Shown here piece after piece: positions 36,643-45,832 of a DNA stretch of 64,000 nucleotides. The position numbers and the translations under genes were made by a program. Within the stretch, counting starts at the first letter, position 1, and the number at the start of each line of letters is the position of its first letter. The stretch is from assembly GCF_003691365.1 (NCBI RefSeq), contig NZ_CP033087.1, forward strand, positions 1,378,501-1,442,500, written 5' to 3'. The notes beneath the pieces were generated by a model. The model was not told the origin of the DNA. It saw only the letters and a program-made list of their open reading frames with translations, and made no database searches. Source of the DNA: Commensalibacter melissae. Its GTDB lineage: Bacteria > Pseudomonadota > Alphaproteobacteria > Acetobacterales > Acetobacteraceae.

Positions 36643-39153
36643 ATGAACAAAAAAATGCTGATTGATGCCAGCTATAAAGAAGAAACACGCGTCGTGATCC
36701 TTGATGGCAATTACATCGAGGGATATGATATTGAAAATTCCGCAAAGAAACAAATAAAAGGTAATATCTACCTAGCCAAAGTAATCAGAATTGAACCCAG
36801 TCTACAGGCTGCTTTTGTTGATTATGGTGGAAATCGCCATGGTTTTTTAGCTTTTAATGAAATTCACCCTGATTATTATCAAATTCCCGTTGCAGACCGA
36901 AAAAAACTGCTGGAAATCCAAGAATTAAATAAAATGGAGGAAGAACCAAATCCGGATCAAGAATTGGATCCAGATCAGCCTTCCTATTATGAAGACATGG
37001 TTCATTCCCATAATAGCATAATCAAGAACTATAAAATTCAGGAAGTTATTCATAAAAGACAAATTATCCTCGTTCAAGTGGTAAAAGAAGAACGTGGAAA
37101 TAAAGGCGCGGCATTAACAACCTATCTATCTTTGGCAGGACGCTATTGTGTTTTAATGCCAAATTCCTTACGGAATGGCGGAATTTCTAGAAAAATCACT
37201 TCACCATCTGAAAGAAAACGATTGAAGGATATTATCACTGAACTGAATATCCCATCACATATGGGAATGATTATCCGTACTGCAGGAGCCCAATGCCCAA
37301 AAGCAGATACCCTAAAAGATGGGGAATATCTGCTTCACTTATGGGATGAAATACGCAATCTAACCATGAAGTCGATTGCGCCAGCTCTTATTTATGAAGA
37401 TTCCAACTTATTGAAATTGACATTACGTGATAATTATACACAAGATATTAATGAGATTTTGATAGATGGCGAGGATGCTTGGTCTCAAGCGAGAGATTAT
37501 ATGCGTGCATTGATGCCGCAAAATGTACATAAGCTTCATCTGTGGAGAGATCAAAAACAATCTCTTTTTTCTTATTACAAGGTTGAAAATTTGATTGATC
37601 AAATGCTTTCCCCGATTGTCCAACTAAAATCAGGGGGATATTTAGTCATTAATCAAACAGAGGCTTTGGTTGCTATTGATGTAAATTCAGGCCGTTCAAT
37701 CAAGGAAAAAGATCTTGAAGAAACTGCATTGAGAACCAATCAGGAAGCCGCCAATGAAATTGCACGCCAGTTAAGGTTGAGAGATCTGGCTGGATTAATC
37801 GTTATCGATTTCATTGATATGGAAAACAAGAAGCATAATTATATTGTTGAACGTCGTTTGAAATCTCTACTTCACAAAGACCGTGCACGAATTCAGATCG
37901 GTTCCATCTCCTCCTTTGGCTTACTGGAAATGACCCGTCAAAGATTACGTCCCTCTATTGCTGAATTTGCCTTCACTCCATGTTCCGCTTGTAATGGAAC
38001 AGGTATTATTCGAAGTGACGCCAATATTTCTTTACAAATCATCAGACAGATTGATGAAGAAGCTCGTAAAATCAAACCAGGAATTTTAACCGTTTCCATT
38101 TCATCCGGTGAAATTGCCTTGAATATTCTCAACCAAAAACGCAGATGGCTGGCGGATATTGAAAAGAAATATAAAATCAAGATTGAATTTACAATTGATT
38201 CAACCCTGTCCTCTCATAATGTCCGTTTTTCAAGCAAAACTGATTCCTCACTTGATATGGAACCTGATGATGAAATACTTCAATCTACACCAAATGTAAT
38301 TCAGGAGAATCTTTTTGTCAGGGAAATACCAATCCAATCCTATCTTGAATATCAGACAAATTCAAAAACAGATTATAGACAAGATGAGATAGAGGATAAA
38401 GTTATTGATCTAAAGCCTGAATCAAAAGCATTACGTCAAAATTCTGTTTCCATAGAGCATAAACAAGACGATACAATTCTCGATTCTTATCCGGAACAAT
38501 ATAAAGAAAACAAAAAAACATATAGTAACTCCAAGGATAAAAGACAATCCCATCATTCCCGTCGTAACCGTTATAAAAAAGGACAAGGTAAGGCTCAAAA
38601 AAATAATGACTTTACTCCCATTCTTGAGGCTGAACCTATACCAGAAGCTGTCATCAATGAAAAACCTGAAGAAATAACTGTGACTCCAACCTTTGTTTCA
38701 ATTGAAATTGATGCCGACAAAAGCCAGATTCATCGTGAAGAAACTGAAACTTTGATAAATCAAGTTATTGATAATTCTGACGCTGTAAATAAAGAGGATG
38801 AAAATTCAGATAATCTGGAAATAAAAGAGGAAAAACCTGCTCCAAAACGTCGACGGGCCACTAAAACCACCAAATCCACAGGCACCACCAAAACGACACG
38901 TAAAAGAGCATCAAGCAAAAAAGAGTCTAAAGAAAACGAAACCGAGGAAAAATCGGATAATAAAGAGGAAAAGGAAACGAAGATCAAAAAAACTACCAGA
39001 GCACGTAAAACAACTACAGCCAAAAAAACAACGCTTCGAAAACCCAAAAAAACCAAAGAAGCTGATGAAAATAACGAACAACCCTTAATACAGCCCATTG
39101 TCATAGATGACACACCGACCAAAACGCCACGTTCCGGCTGGTGGAAACGGTAA
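36643..39153 (+). CDS. rne: Ribonuclease E
   Basis: RNase E starts mRNA decay and processes structured RNAs, and its C-terminal tail organises the degradosome. The 836-residue protein has an S1 domain interrupted by an acidic insert (about residues 95-125, EEEPNPDQELDPDQ), as in other alphaproteobacteria. The catalytic aspartates are Asp346 (AIDVNSGR) and Asp389 (IVIDFIDM). The zinc-link is Cys447/Cys450 (CSACNGTG). The tail from about 520 is disordered and rich in Lys, Glu and Thr. It ends with RSGWWKR, which matches the alphaproteobacterial PNPase-binding motif as I recall it. A terminator follows. Confidence 0.95.
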   Translation: MNKKMLIDASYKEETRVVILDGNYIEGYDIENSAKKQIKGNIYLAKVIRIEPSLQAAFVDYGGNRHGFLAFNEIHPDYYQIPVADRKKLLEIQELNKMEEEPNPDQELDPDQPSYYEDMVHSHNSIIKNYKIQEVIHKRQIILVQVVKEERGNKGAALTTYLSLAGRYCVLMPNSLRNGGISRKITSPSERKRLKDIITELNIPSHMGMIIRTAGAQCPKADTLKDGEYLLHLWDEIRNLTMKSIAPALIYEDSNLLKLTLRDNYTQDINEILIDGEDAWSQARDYMRALMPQNVHKLHLWRDQKQSLFSYYKVENLIDQMLSPIVQLKSGGYLVINQTEALVAIDVNSGRSIKEKDLEETALRTNQEAANEIARQLRLRDLAGLIVIDFIDMENKKHNYIVERRLKSLLHKDRARIQIGSISSFGLLEMTRQRLRPSIAEFAFTPCSACNGTGIIRSDANISLQIIRQIDEEARKIKPGILTVSISSGEIALNILNQKRRWLADIEKKYKIKIEFTIDSTLSSHNVRFSSKTDSSLDMEPDDEILQSTPNVIQENLFVREIPIQSYLEYQTNSKTDYRQDEIEDKVIDLKPESKALRQNSVSIEHKQDDTILDSYPEQYKENKKTYSNSKDKRQSHHSRRNRYKKGQGKAQKNNDFTPILEAEPIPEAVINEKPEEITVTPTFVSIEIDADKSQIHREETETLINQVIDNSDAVNKEDENSDNLEIKEEKPAPKRRRATKTTKSTGTTKTTRKRASSKKESKENETEEKSDNKEEKETKIKKTTRARKTTTAKKTTLRKPKKTKEADENNEQPLIQPIVIDDTPTKTPRSGWWKR

Positions 39154-39168
39154 TTTTCGTTTTTTTAT

Positions 39169-39206
39169 AAAGGCTTAAAAGAATTACTTTTAAGCCTTTA
39201 TTATTA
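39169..39206 (+). terminator. Terminator after rne
   Basis: AAAGGCTTAAAAG and CTTTTAAGCCTTT form a 13-bp stem with a five-base loop, followed by the T-rich ATTATTATG. It begins 15 bases after the rne stop. Confidence 0.75.
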
Positions 39207-39224
39207 TGACAAAACAAAAATTCA

Positions 39225-39259
39225 TTCAAACTTTTTGTAAATGTATATATAATATACAT
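39225..39259 (+). promoter_or_regulatory. Promoter and operator-like palindrome of the nsrR-like gene
   Basis: A perfect inverted repeat, ATGTATAT and ATATACAT with a three-base centre (39241-39259), covers a consensus -10 TATAAT (39248-39253). A weak -35, TTCAAA, lies 17 bases upstream (39225-39230). The half-site resembles the ATGYAT core of known NsrR operators. The placement fits autorepression by the gene product. Confidence 0.55.
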
Positions 39260-39289
39260 ATTCGAAACAATAAAAGTTATCAACATATT

Positions 39290-39718
39290 ATGCAACTTTC
39301 CCGATATACAGATTATGCGTTAAGAACCCTGATCTATTTACATGTTCATCATGATCGACTTTGTTCTATCCATGAAATTGCGACTTGTTATTCGATTTCA
39401 CAAAATCATCTAATGAAAATTGTCCATAGATTGGGTAAACAAGGGTTTATCAAAACATTGCGTGGAAGAAATGGAGGATTAACTTTAAACAAAGATGCTG
39501 GCAGTATCAAACTTGGGGACATTATTCGCAACACAGAGGAAGATGAAACCTATGTCAAATGCGATCAATGCCTTATTCAATGTACTTGCAACCTACCTGC
39601 ATTTTTAATAGAGGCAATGAATAATTTTTATAAAACACTCAATCAATATTCTTTAAACGATCTTTTTAAAAATCCAAAACAGCTTGAAGCAATTTTAAAA
39701 TATATTGAACTAGTCTGA
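39290..39718 (+). CDS. nsrR: Rrf2-family regulator, NsrR-like
   Basis: NsrR is an iron-sulfur repressor that senses nitric oxide. The 142-residue protein opens with MQLSRYTDYALRTLIYL and has SISQNHLMKIVHRLGKQGFI and RGRNGG, closely following NsrR. Its cysteines are Cys91, Cys94, Cys98 and Cys100. E. coli NsrR has 91, 96 and 102, so the first position is kept but the spacing differs. The ATG at 39290 fits the family N-terminus; a longer frame from 39206 does not. The target genes (such as hmp) are not nearby. RirA or IscR are alternatives. Confidence 0.78.
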   Translation: MQLSRYTDYALRTLIYLHVHHDRLCSIHEIATCYSISQNHLMKIVHRLGKQGFIKTLRGRNGGLTLNKDAGSIKLGDIIRNTEEDETYVKCDQCLIQCTCNLPAFLIEAMNNFYKTLNQYSLNDLFKNPKQLEAILKYIELV

Positions 39719-39739
39719 AAACCTAAAGCTCAAAATACT

Positions 39740-39804
39740 CACTTTTTTTATCATATTAATCAACAGAATTATATGATGTCCTTTTATAATTTTTTAAAAA
39801 AGTG
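39740..39804 (+). repeat. Long bipartite hairpin upstream of aspS
   Basis: CACTTTTTT (39740-39748) pairs with AAAAAAGTG (39796-39804), and inside it ATCATAT (39750-39756) pairs with ATATGAT (39771-39777). It lies between nsrR and aspS, ending 66 bases before the aspS start. It may be a weak terminator of nsrR or part of the aspS leader. Confidence 0.35.
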
Positions 39805-39870
39805 TAAAGCAATTGATTAATCACTTTATAATCAAAAAATTAATTATTTTAATTTAAACAGGATATATCA

Positions 39871-41688
39871 ATGCATCGCTACCGCACTCATAATTGTGCC
39901 GCTCTAAGATCCCAGGATGTTGGATCAACTGTTAAGCTTTCTGGATGGATACATAGTAAAAGAGATCATGGGGGTTTACTTTTTATCGATTTGCGCGACC
40001 ATTTTGGTATTACCCAGATTGTTATTCCCGCCAATTCACCTTTGCTGAACACTGCGGAAAGGTTGAGAGTGGAAAGCGTTATTTGCATTACAGGTAAGGT
40101 TGTCGCTCGTGAAGGAGAAACCGTTAATCCAAAACTGCCAACAGGACAAATTGAAATTCAGGCTGAAGATCTTGAAATTATTTCCGCAGCTGACGTATTG
40201 CCTTTTCAAGTGACTGGCAACGAAAACTATCCGGAAGATTTACGTTTAAAATATCGTTATATCGATCTACGTCGAGAACGGGTTCATCGCAATCTAATGT
40301 TAAGGTCAAACATTATTGCAAGCCTTCGACATAGAATGATTGAACAGGGTTTCACTGAATTTCAAACTCCTATCCTGACAGCTTCTTCACCTGAAGGTGC
40401 CAGGGATTTTCTGGTTCCTGCCCGTCTACATCCTGGAAAATTTTATGCATTGCCACAGGCACCGCAACAATTCAAACAGCTTGCAATGGTGGCTGGTTTT
40501 GACCGCTATTTCCAAATAGCCCCCTGTTTCCGTGACGAGGCTGCACGTGCGGATCGTTCTCCAGGAGAATTTTATCAACTTGATTTTGAAATGTCTTTTG
40601 TCACTCAAGAAGATGTTTTTGAAACGCTGGAACCTGTTATGGAGGGCATTTTCATGGAATTTGCACCTACACATACTGTAAGTTCAGCACCCTTTGAACG
40701 TATTCCCTATAAACAAGCCATGAAAGAATATGGCAGTGATAAACCAGATTTAAGAAACCCCTTAAAACTTGTTGATGTTTCCGAAGCGTTCAAAAATTCT
40801 AGTTTTGGTCTCTTTGCAAAAATTGTTGAGGCAGGAGGAGAAGTTCGTGCTGTTCCCGCTCCTGGTGCAGGATCATTTCCCCGCTCTTTTTTCGATAAGT
40901 TGAATAAATGGGCCAGAGAAGAGAAAGCGGGTGGTTTGGGATACATCATCTTTGAAGACAATGGGGCAAAAGGACCAATTGCCAAAAATTTGGATGAAGA
41001 ACGTTGTGAAATGATCCGCCAGGCCTGTCATTTAAAAAGTGGCGATGCTGTTTTCTTTGTAGCTGGACAAGGCCCTGATATGGTTAAATTTTCCGGTTCT
41101 GTTCGAACAAAAATTGCAACAGAACTTGATCTAATCGAAAAAAACGCCTTCCGTTTCTGTTGGATTGTTGATTTCCCTATGTATGAAATCAATGAAGAAA
41201 CCGGATTGATTGATTTCTCTCACAATCCCTTCTCCATGCCTCAGGGTGGACTTGAAGCACTGATAAACAAGAATCCTTTGGAAATTAATGCATATCAATA
41301 TGATATCGTCTGCAATGGTATTGAACTTTCTTCAGGTGCAATTCGAAATCATCGACCTGACATCATGATCAAAGCCTTTGAAATTGCCGGATATCCAGAG
41401 GAAGAAGTCGAAAAGCGTTTTGGTGGTATGCTAAATGCATTCCGTTATGGAGCTCCGCCTCATGGAGGTGCCGCACCTGGTATTGATCGCATGGTCATGC
41501 TTCTTATGGATGAACCCAATATTCGTGAGGTCATTCTATTCCCATTAAATCAACAAGGTGATGATTTAATGATGGAAGCGCCTGCCCCGATTTCTGCAGA
41601 ACGATTAAAAGAATTGTCCTTGACAATCAGTTTACCAAAAGTGGCAGTAAAAAAATCTAATGAAACTGTTGAAACAGATAAAAAATAA
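39871..41688 (+). CDS. aspS: Aspartyl-tRNA synthetase
   Basis: AspS charges tRNA-Asp. The 605-residue class IIb enzyme has an N-terminal anticodon-binding OB domain ([20 protein letters not shown]). The catalytic core contains [42 protein letters not shown], the bacterial GAD insertion domain and motif 3, [22 protein letters not shown] precedes the start. Bacterial AspRS can be discriminating or also make Asp-tRNA-Asn; this cannot be told without checking for asnS and gatCAB. Confidence 0.97.
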   Translation: MHRYRTHNCAALRSQDVGSTVKLSGWIHSKRDHGGLLFIDLRDHFGITQIVIPANSPLLNTAERLRVESVICITGKVVAREGETVNPKLPTGQIEIQAEDLEIISAADVLPFQVTGNENYPEDLRLKYRYIDLRRERVHRNLMLRSNIIASLRHRMIEQGFTEFQTPILTASSPEGARDFLVPARLHPGKFYALPQAPQQFKQLAMVAGFDRYFQIAPCFRDEAARADRSPGEFYQLDFEMSFVTQEDVFETLEPVMEGIFMEFAPTHTVSSAPFERIPYKQAMKEYGSDKPDLRNPLKLVDVSEAFKNSSFGLFAKIVEAGGEVRAVPAPGAGSFPRSFFDKLNKWAREEKAGGLGYIIFEDNGAKGPIAKNLDEERCEMIRQACHLKSGDAVFFVAGQGPDMVKFSGSVRTKIATELDLIEKNAFRFCWIVDFPMYEINEETGLIDFSHNPFSMPQGGLEALINKNPLEINAYQYDIVCNGIELSSGAIRNHRPDIMIKAFEIAGYPEEEVEKRFGGMLNAFRYGAPPHGGAAPGIDRMVMLLMDEPNIREVILFPLNQQGDDLMMEAPAPISAERLKELSLTISLPKVAVKKSNETVETDKK

Positions 41689-42019
41689 ATGATAATTTCA
41701 GCCACTCCAATATATTTTATAGAGTGGCTAGAAACAATTAAATTGTTGAAAATCTCGAAATGATACTTTATTGAAAAATTTTAGGCATTCTAAATATTGG
41801 TATCAATAATGAAATTTATCTATAACAAAATTACATAAATAACATTATCGTGATTAATTCTTTACAATACTCAACCTTTAAAAACTCAAATTGCGAAATA
41901 TAATAACAATTATCTATCTTTAAAGATAATTAAAATTCCTTTATACCTCCTATTTCAGGATTAAATATTACATACATTTTATTATTACAAAATCAATCTA
42001 CAAATTTTAATATGGGAAA
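41689..42019. other. Intergenic region between aspS and the permease
   Basis: These 331 bases hold a hairpin after aspS and a perfect 14-bp palindrome TATCTTTAAAGATA (41915-41928), about 90 bases before the permease start. The rest is plain A/T-rich sequence without a gene. Confidence 0.55.
41700..41729 (+). terminator. Hairpin after aspS
   Basis: AGCCACTC and GAGTGGCT form an 8-bp stem with a 14-base AT loop, 11 bases after the aspS stop. There is no proper T tract, so it may protect the 3' end rather than terminate on its own. Confidence 0.5.
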
Positions 42020-43441
42020 ATGGCATTGCAAGAAAAAAAACATCAAGAAAAAACAGCCCTTTCATATTCCGATGGGCAATTAGCACACACCCTCCAACGC
42101 CGCCATATTATCATGATCTCTATCGGTGGTATTATTGGGGCCGGTCTTTTTGTAGGTGCCTCTGCCTCAATTAAGCAAACGGGACCTGCTGTTCTTTTGT
42201 CCTATGTCATTACTGGATTTCTCATTTTTTTTGTTATGCGAATGCTTGGCGAATTGGTTATTGAAAAACCAGAGGCAGGTTCATTTCTCAATCATATCCG
42301 CCGTGGACTTGGCGATCATGTTACATTTATATTAGGATGGGGGTATTGGCTTTTCTGGATTTCTGCCATTGCTGCCGAGGCCATAGCCGGTGGAATTATT
42401 TTACTACATTACATGCATATTCCCGAACAATACACATTTCTGGCAACCATGGTTCTGGGACCTTTATTGGTTATTATCATGATGATAACCAATCTATTTT
42501 CTGTCAAGGGATATGGTGAATTTGAATTCTGGTTTGCCCTGCTTAAAATCCTAGCTATTACGGCCTTTATTATTCTTGGCGGTATAGCAATAAGCCATTT
42601 AGGTGGATATTACACAACAAAAATTAATAATATATGGCATTTCCAAAGCTTTTTTCCAAAAGGCATTCTTGCCGTTTTCACAATCATTCCAACCATTCTA
42701 TTTACAGTTACTGGATCCGAAGTGGCTACCATAGCGGCAGCTGAATCCGATAAACCTGCGGAGAATGTCGCTTATGCCAGTAAAACAATTATTTTCCGAG
42801 TTATCACCTTTTACGTTATTTCAATTGGAATTATTGTCTCTATCCTGCCCTGGAATTATGTAATACCGGGGATATCACCTTTTCTAATGGTTTTGCAAAA
42901 GCTTGAAATTCCATATGCCTCGGATATTATGGCAATGACCATCCTGATTGCTATTCTCTCTTGCTTAAACTCATCTATTTACGCAACCTCCCGTACACTC
43001 TTTGAACTCGCAGAATTTAATGATGCACCCAGATGGCTAATTCATACCAATAAAAATGGAGTTCCCAAAAGAGCAATTATTACCGCCTCCATCATCGGTA
43101 TAATAATTTCGATTTTCTCGGTAATTTCGCCAAAAGTTTTTTTCACTTATATTTTAAGCTGCGCTGGATCCATTATCCTGTTTGTCTATATTGCAATCGG
43201 TTTATCTGAAATCGTAATTCGCTCAAAATTGGAACGAACCAAACAAAAACTAACATTTAAGATGTGGTTTTTCCCTTATCTATCGTGGTTTACAATCATA
43301 TCGTTTGCCATGGTGATTCTTGCCATGTTTTTTAATCATGACAGTCGAAATCAAATTACACTCAGCTGCCTTACCTTAATTTTGATAAGTATCTGTCGAA
43401 TCATTATGTGTCGATACAATAAAATCAAATCTGTGGTTTGA
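42020..43441 (+). CDS. APC-family amino-acid permease
   Basis: The 473-residue inner-membrane protein has about 12 helices and the amino-acid transporter (AAT) family signature. The N-terminus has LQRRHIIMISIGGIIGAGLFVG, the substrate-binding glycine-rich loop. Further on are GPAVLLSYVITG, FTVTGSEVATIAAAES and YATSRTLFELA. This layout is shared by GABA, aromatic, proline-specific and D-Ala/D-Ser/Gly permeases, so the substrate is unresolved. It stands alone, with a palindrome upstream and a TusA-like gene downstream. Confidence 0.85.
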   Translation: MALQEKKHQEKTALSYSDGQLAHTLQRRHIIMISIGGIIGAGLFVGASASIKQTGPAVLLSYVITGFLIFFVMRMLGELVIEKPEAGSFLNHIRRGLGDHVTFILGWGYWLFWISAIAAEAIAGGIILLHYMHIPEQYTFLATMVLGPLLVIIMMITNLFSVKGYGEFEFWFALLKILAITAFIILGGIAISHLGGYYTTKINNIWHFQSFFPKGILAVFTIIPTILFTVTGSEVATIAAAESDKPAENVAYASKTIIFRVITFYVISIGIIVSILPWNYVIPGISPFLMVLQKLEIPYASDIMAMTILIAILSCLNSSIYATSRTLFELAEFNDAPRWLIHTNKNGVPKRAIITASIIGIIISIFSVISPKVFFTYILSCAGSIILFVYIAIGLSEIVIRSKLERTKQKLTFKMWFFPYLSWFTIISFAMVILAMFFNHDSRNQITLSCLTLILISICRIIMCRYNKIKSVV

Positions 43442-43508
43442 AATTCATCAATTTGCTCATATTTATAATTCTGATAATGTTTTTTAATTTATAGTTACAG
43501 GTTTTGAT

Positions 43509-43733
43509 ATGGGTGAAATTATTTTAGATCTCAAAGAGTTGCGATGCCCCTTACCTATTTTGAAGGCTAATCGGGTTTTACAAACTCTTGAACCTGGGGA
43601 TTGTTTACGTGTCTTGGCGACAGATCGTCATACAATCAAGGATTTTCATGATTTCTGTCGTAAAACTGGTCATTCACTGATTGCTTTTTCAGAACAGGGA
43701 AATAATTTATCTTTTCTGATTAAAAAAAAGTAA
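43509..43733 (+). CDS. TusA-like sulfur-carrier protein
   Basis: The 74-residue protein has the family CPxP motif with active Cys13 (ELRCPLPILKA). Such small proteins carry persulfide sulfur, as in tRNA 2-thiouridine synthesis or molybdenum cofactor supply. Length and fold are those of TusA/SirA/YeeD-type proteins. No sulfurtransferase partner gene is adjacent, so the exact pathway is open. A short gap leads to xseB. Confidence 0.85.
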   Translation: MGEIILDLKELRCPLPILKANRVLQTLEPGDCLRVLATDRHTIKDFHDFCRKTGHSLIAFSEQGNNLSFLIKKK

Positions 43734-43834
43734 AATTGCACAAAACAATTTTTAAATCTATAAATTGGTTTCTTTTTTCAAAAGAGGTATAAAGAAATAA
43801 TATTTATCAGATATAAACTTGTTGGAAGTTCAAC

Positions 43835-44065
43835 ATGACAGATAATCTTTCTTCCCTTTCATTTGAGGATGCATTGAATGAATTGGAAAAAATCGTTCAT
43901 AATTTGGAAACTGGACAACAAAAACTTGAAGAAGCCATCGTATCTTATGAACGCGGTGCCTTACTTCGACGTTATTGTGAAAAAAAATTGAATGAAGCCG
44001 AGGCTCGGGTAAAAATGATTGTCGAAAAAGATAACCAAAGCCTTGATACTGAAACTATTGAATAA
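43835..44065 (+). CDS. xseB: Exodeoxyribonuclease VII small subunit
   Basis: XseB assembles in several copies with XseA to form an exonuclease that degrades single-stranded DNA. The 76-residue protein has the family sequence SFEDALNELEKIVHNLETGQ and a helical C-terminal half, LLRRYCEKKLNEAEARVKMI. It is followed after 17 bases by ispA, a common alphaproteobacterial pairing. xseA is not in view. Confidence 0.93.
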   Translation: MTDNLSSLSFEDALNELEKIVHNLETGQQKLEEAIVSYERGALLRRYCEKKLNEAEARVKMIVEKDNQSLDTETIE

Positions 44066-44082
44066 ATTTAGGGTTAATTACC

Positions 44083-44991
44083 ATGACTTCTGTTGAAGCA
44101 CAAAATCAGTCTCTTAATCAATCGCTTTCATCACGTGCCCAAAGCCTTGAAACAACACTTGATAAATTTCTTCCCAGAATGAAGGGGGGCGAGGCAAATC
44201 TGATTGAGGCAATGCGCTACGCTGTACTTGGGGGGGGGAAAAGATTAAGGGGTTATCTTGTTACAGAAGTCGCTTCTCTCTTCAATATCCCAATGAAAAG
44301 CGCGCTTTATGTGGGCGCTTCTGTTGAAATGCTTCATGCCTATTCATTAATTCATGATGATTTACCGGCAATGGATGATGATGATCTGCGTCGGGGAAAA
44401 CCCTCCACCCATATAAAATTCGGTGAGGCGATTGCCATTCTTGCCGGTGATGCTTTACAAACCAAAGCCTTCGAAATTTTAACGTGGGAAGATGTAAGCG
44501 AAAACCCGGATATTCGTATTGAACTGGTTAAGTCCCTTGCTGAAGCAAGTGGATCCAATGGTATGGTCGGTGGACAAGTTATTGATATGGAAGGTGAAAA
44601 TCGTCATCTGACCCTTCCAGAGGTAATCAACTTGCATGCCATGAAAACAGGCCGCCTAATTTGTTATTCCGCTGAAGCTGGAGCCATTTTAGGCCAGGCA
44701 AATGCCGACTTGCGCAATCATATCATCAGCTATGGTCGAGATTTGGGAACAGCTTTCCAGATCGCTGATGACATTCTTGATGCCACGGCAAGTGCAGAGG
44801 AACTTGGTAAAACAGCGGGTAAGGATAATGCCTCTGGAAAATCAACATTCGTTTCTTTGCTTGGAATTGAAGATGCAAAAAAGGAAGCAAACAGACTTAT
44901 CGGTAAAGCTATCCGTCATTTAGAACCTTTCGGATCCGCCGCCGATAATTTACGCGCTTTGGCAAATTATGTTATTACCAGAAGAAATTGA
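44083..44991 (+). CDS. ispA: Polyprenyl diphosphate synthase (farnesyl diphosphate synthase)
   Basis: IspA condenses isopentenyl units to geranyl and farnesyl diphosphate. The 302-residue protein has the first aspartate-rich motif DDLPAMDDDDLRRGKP and the second AFQIADDILD, with GGGKRLRGYL near residue 50. Size and motif spacing fit FPP synthase rather than longer-chain enzymes. AGGG precedes the start. In many alphaproteobacteria dxs follows ispA; here tlyA follows instead. Confidence 0.92.
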   Translation: MTSVEAQNQSLNQSLSSRAQSLETTLDKFLPRMKGGEANLIEAMRYAVLGGGKRLRGYLVTEVASLFNIPMKSALYVGASVEMLHAYSLIHDDLPAMDDDDLRRGKPSTHIKFGEAIAILAGDALQTKAFEILTWEDVSENPDIRIELVKSLAEASGSNGMVGGQVIDMEGENRHLTLPEVINLHAMKTGRLICYSAEAGAILGQANADLRNHIISYGRDLGTAFQIADDILDATASAEELGKTAGKDNASGKSTFVSLLGIEDAKKEANRLIGKAIRHLEPFGSAADNLRALANYVITRRN

Positions 44992-45019
44992 TTTACAATA
45001 AACATTTACCCATTCAATA

Positions 45020-45769
45020 ATGGCTAACACTAAAAAACGCGTCGATATACTTCTCTTTGAAAGAGGCATGGTTGAAAGTCGTACAAAAGCGCAGGCCTTG
45101 ATTATGGCGGGGCTGGTTTTTACGAAAGATCGTCGAATTCAAAAGGCAGGGGATATCGTATCTGAAACCATTGAACTTACCATTAAAAATCAAGAACATC
45201 CTTGGGTATCGCGTGGTGGTTTAAAACTGGATCATGGATTGAAATCTTTCAATTTATCCCCCAGGGGATTAAATTGCCTTGATATCGGGGCCTCCACAGG
45301 AGGGTTTACCGATGTTTTATTAACGAATGAAGCGAATAAGGTATACGCAGTCGATGTTGGGCATGGACAATTGGCATGGAAAATACGTCAGAATACACGC
45401 GTGATTGTGAAAGAAAAATGTAATGCCCGCTATCTTACATCGGAAATAATTCCGGATCCCGTTCAAGTCATCGTCTGTGATGCAAGCTTTATTAGTCTAA
45501 AAACAATTTTACCTGCCGCCTTATCCCTGTGTCAAACTGGCGGATGGGCAATGGCGTTGATCAAACCCCAATTTGAAGCTGGACGCAAACATATTGGATC
45601 AAAAGGAGTTGTCCGCGATCCTGAGATTCATACAAAAATTTGCCAGGACATTAATAATTGGTGGCAAAATCTGCCCAACTGGCAAGTATTGGGAATTGAG
45701 ACTAGTCCCATTACCGGCCCTGAAGGCAATAAGGAATTTCTAATAGCCGCACGTAAAGAATCCCCGTAA
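45020..45769 (+). CDS. tlyA: TlyA-family rRNA methyltransferase
   Basis: TlyA adds 2'-O-methyl groups to cytidines of 16S and/or 23S rRNA, and in some bacteria affects capreomycin sensitivity. The 249-residue protein has an N-terminal S4 RNA-binding domain (RVDILLFERGMVESRTKAQALIM). The FtsJ-like methyltransferase domain contains CLDIGASTGGFTDVLL and ALIKPQFEAGR. It starts 28 bases after ispA. Whether it acts on both rRNAs cannot be judged here. Confidence 0.9.
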   Translation: MANTKKRVDILLFERGMVESRTKAQALIMAGLVFTKDRRIQKAGDIVSETIELTIKNQEHPWVSRGGLKLDHGLKSFNLSPRGLNCLDIGASTGGFTDVLLTNEANKVYAVDVGHGQLAWKIRQNTRVIVKEKCNARYLTSEIIPDPVQVIVCDASFISLKTILPAALSLCQTGGWAMALIKPQFEAGRKHIGSKGVVRDPEIHTKICQDINNWWQNLPNWQVLGIETSPITGPEGNKEFLIAARKESP

Positions 45770-45832
45770 ATCATAAAACAACTTTTCCCTTATATTATTT
45801 AAAGTTAATTTTTTGAATCAAAGTGTTTATAA

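Noticed and set aside
38760-39122. 120-codon minus-strand frame inside the rne tail, rich in Ser, Val and Leu
   Set aside because: Its composition is the reverse complement of Lys/Glu/Thr-rich coding sequence; rne is clear on the other strand.
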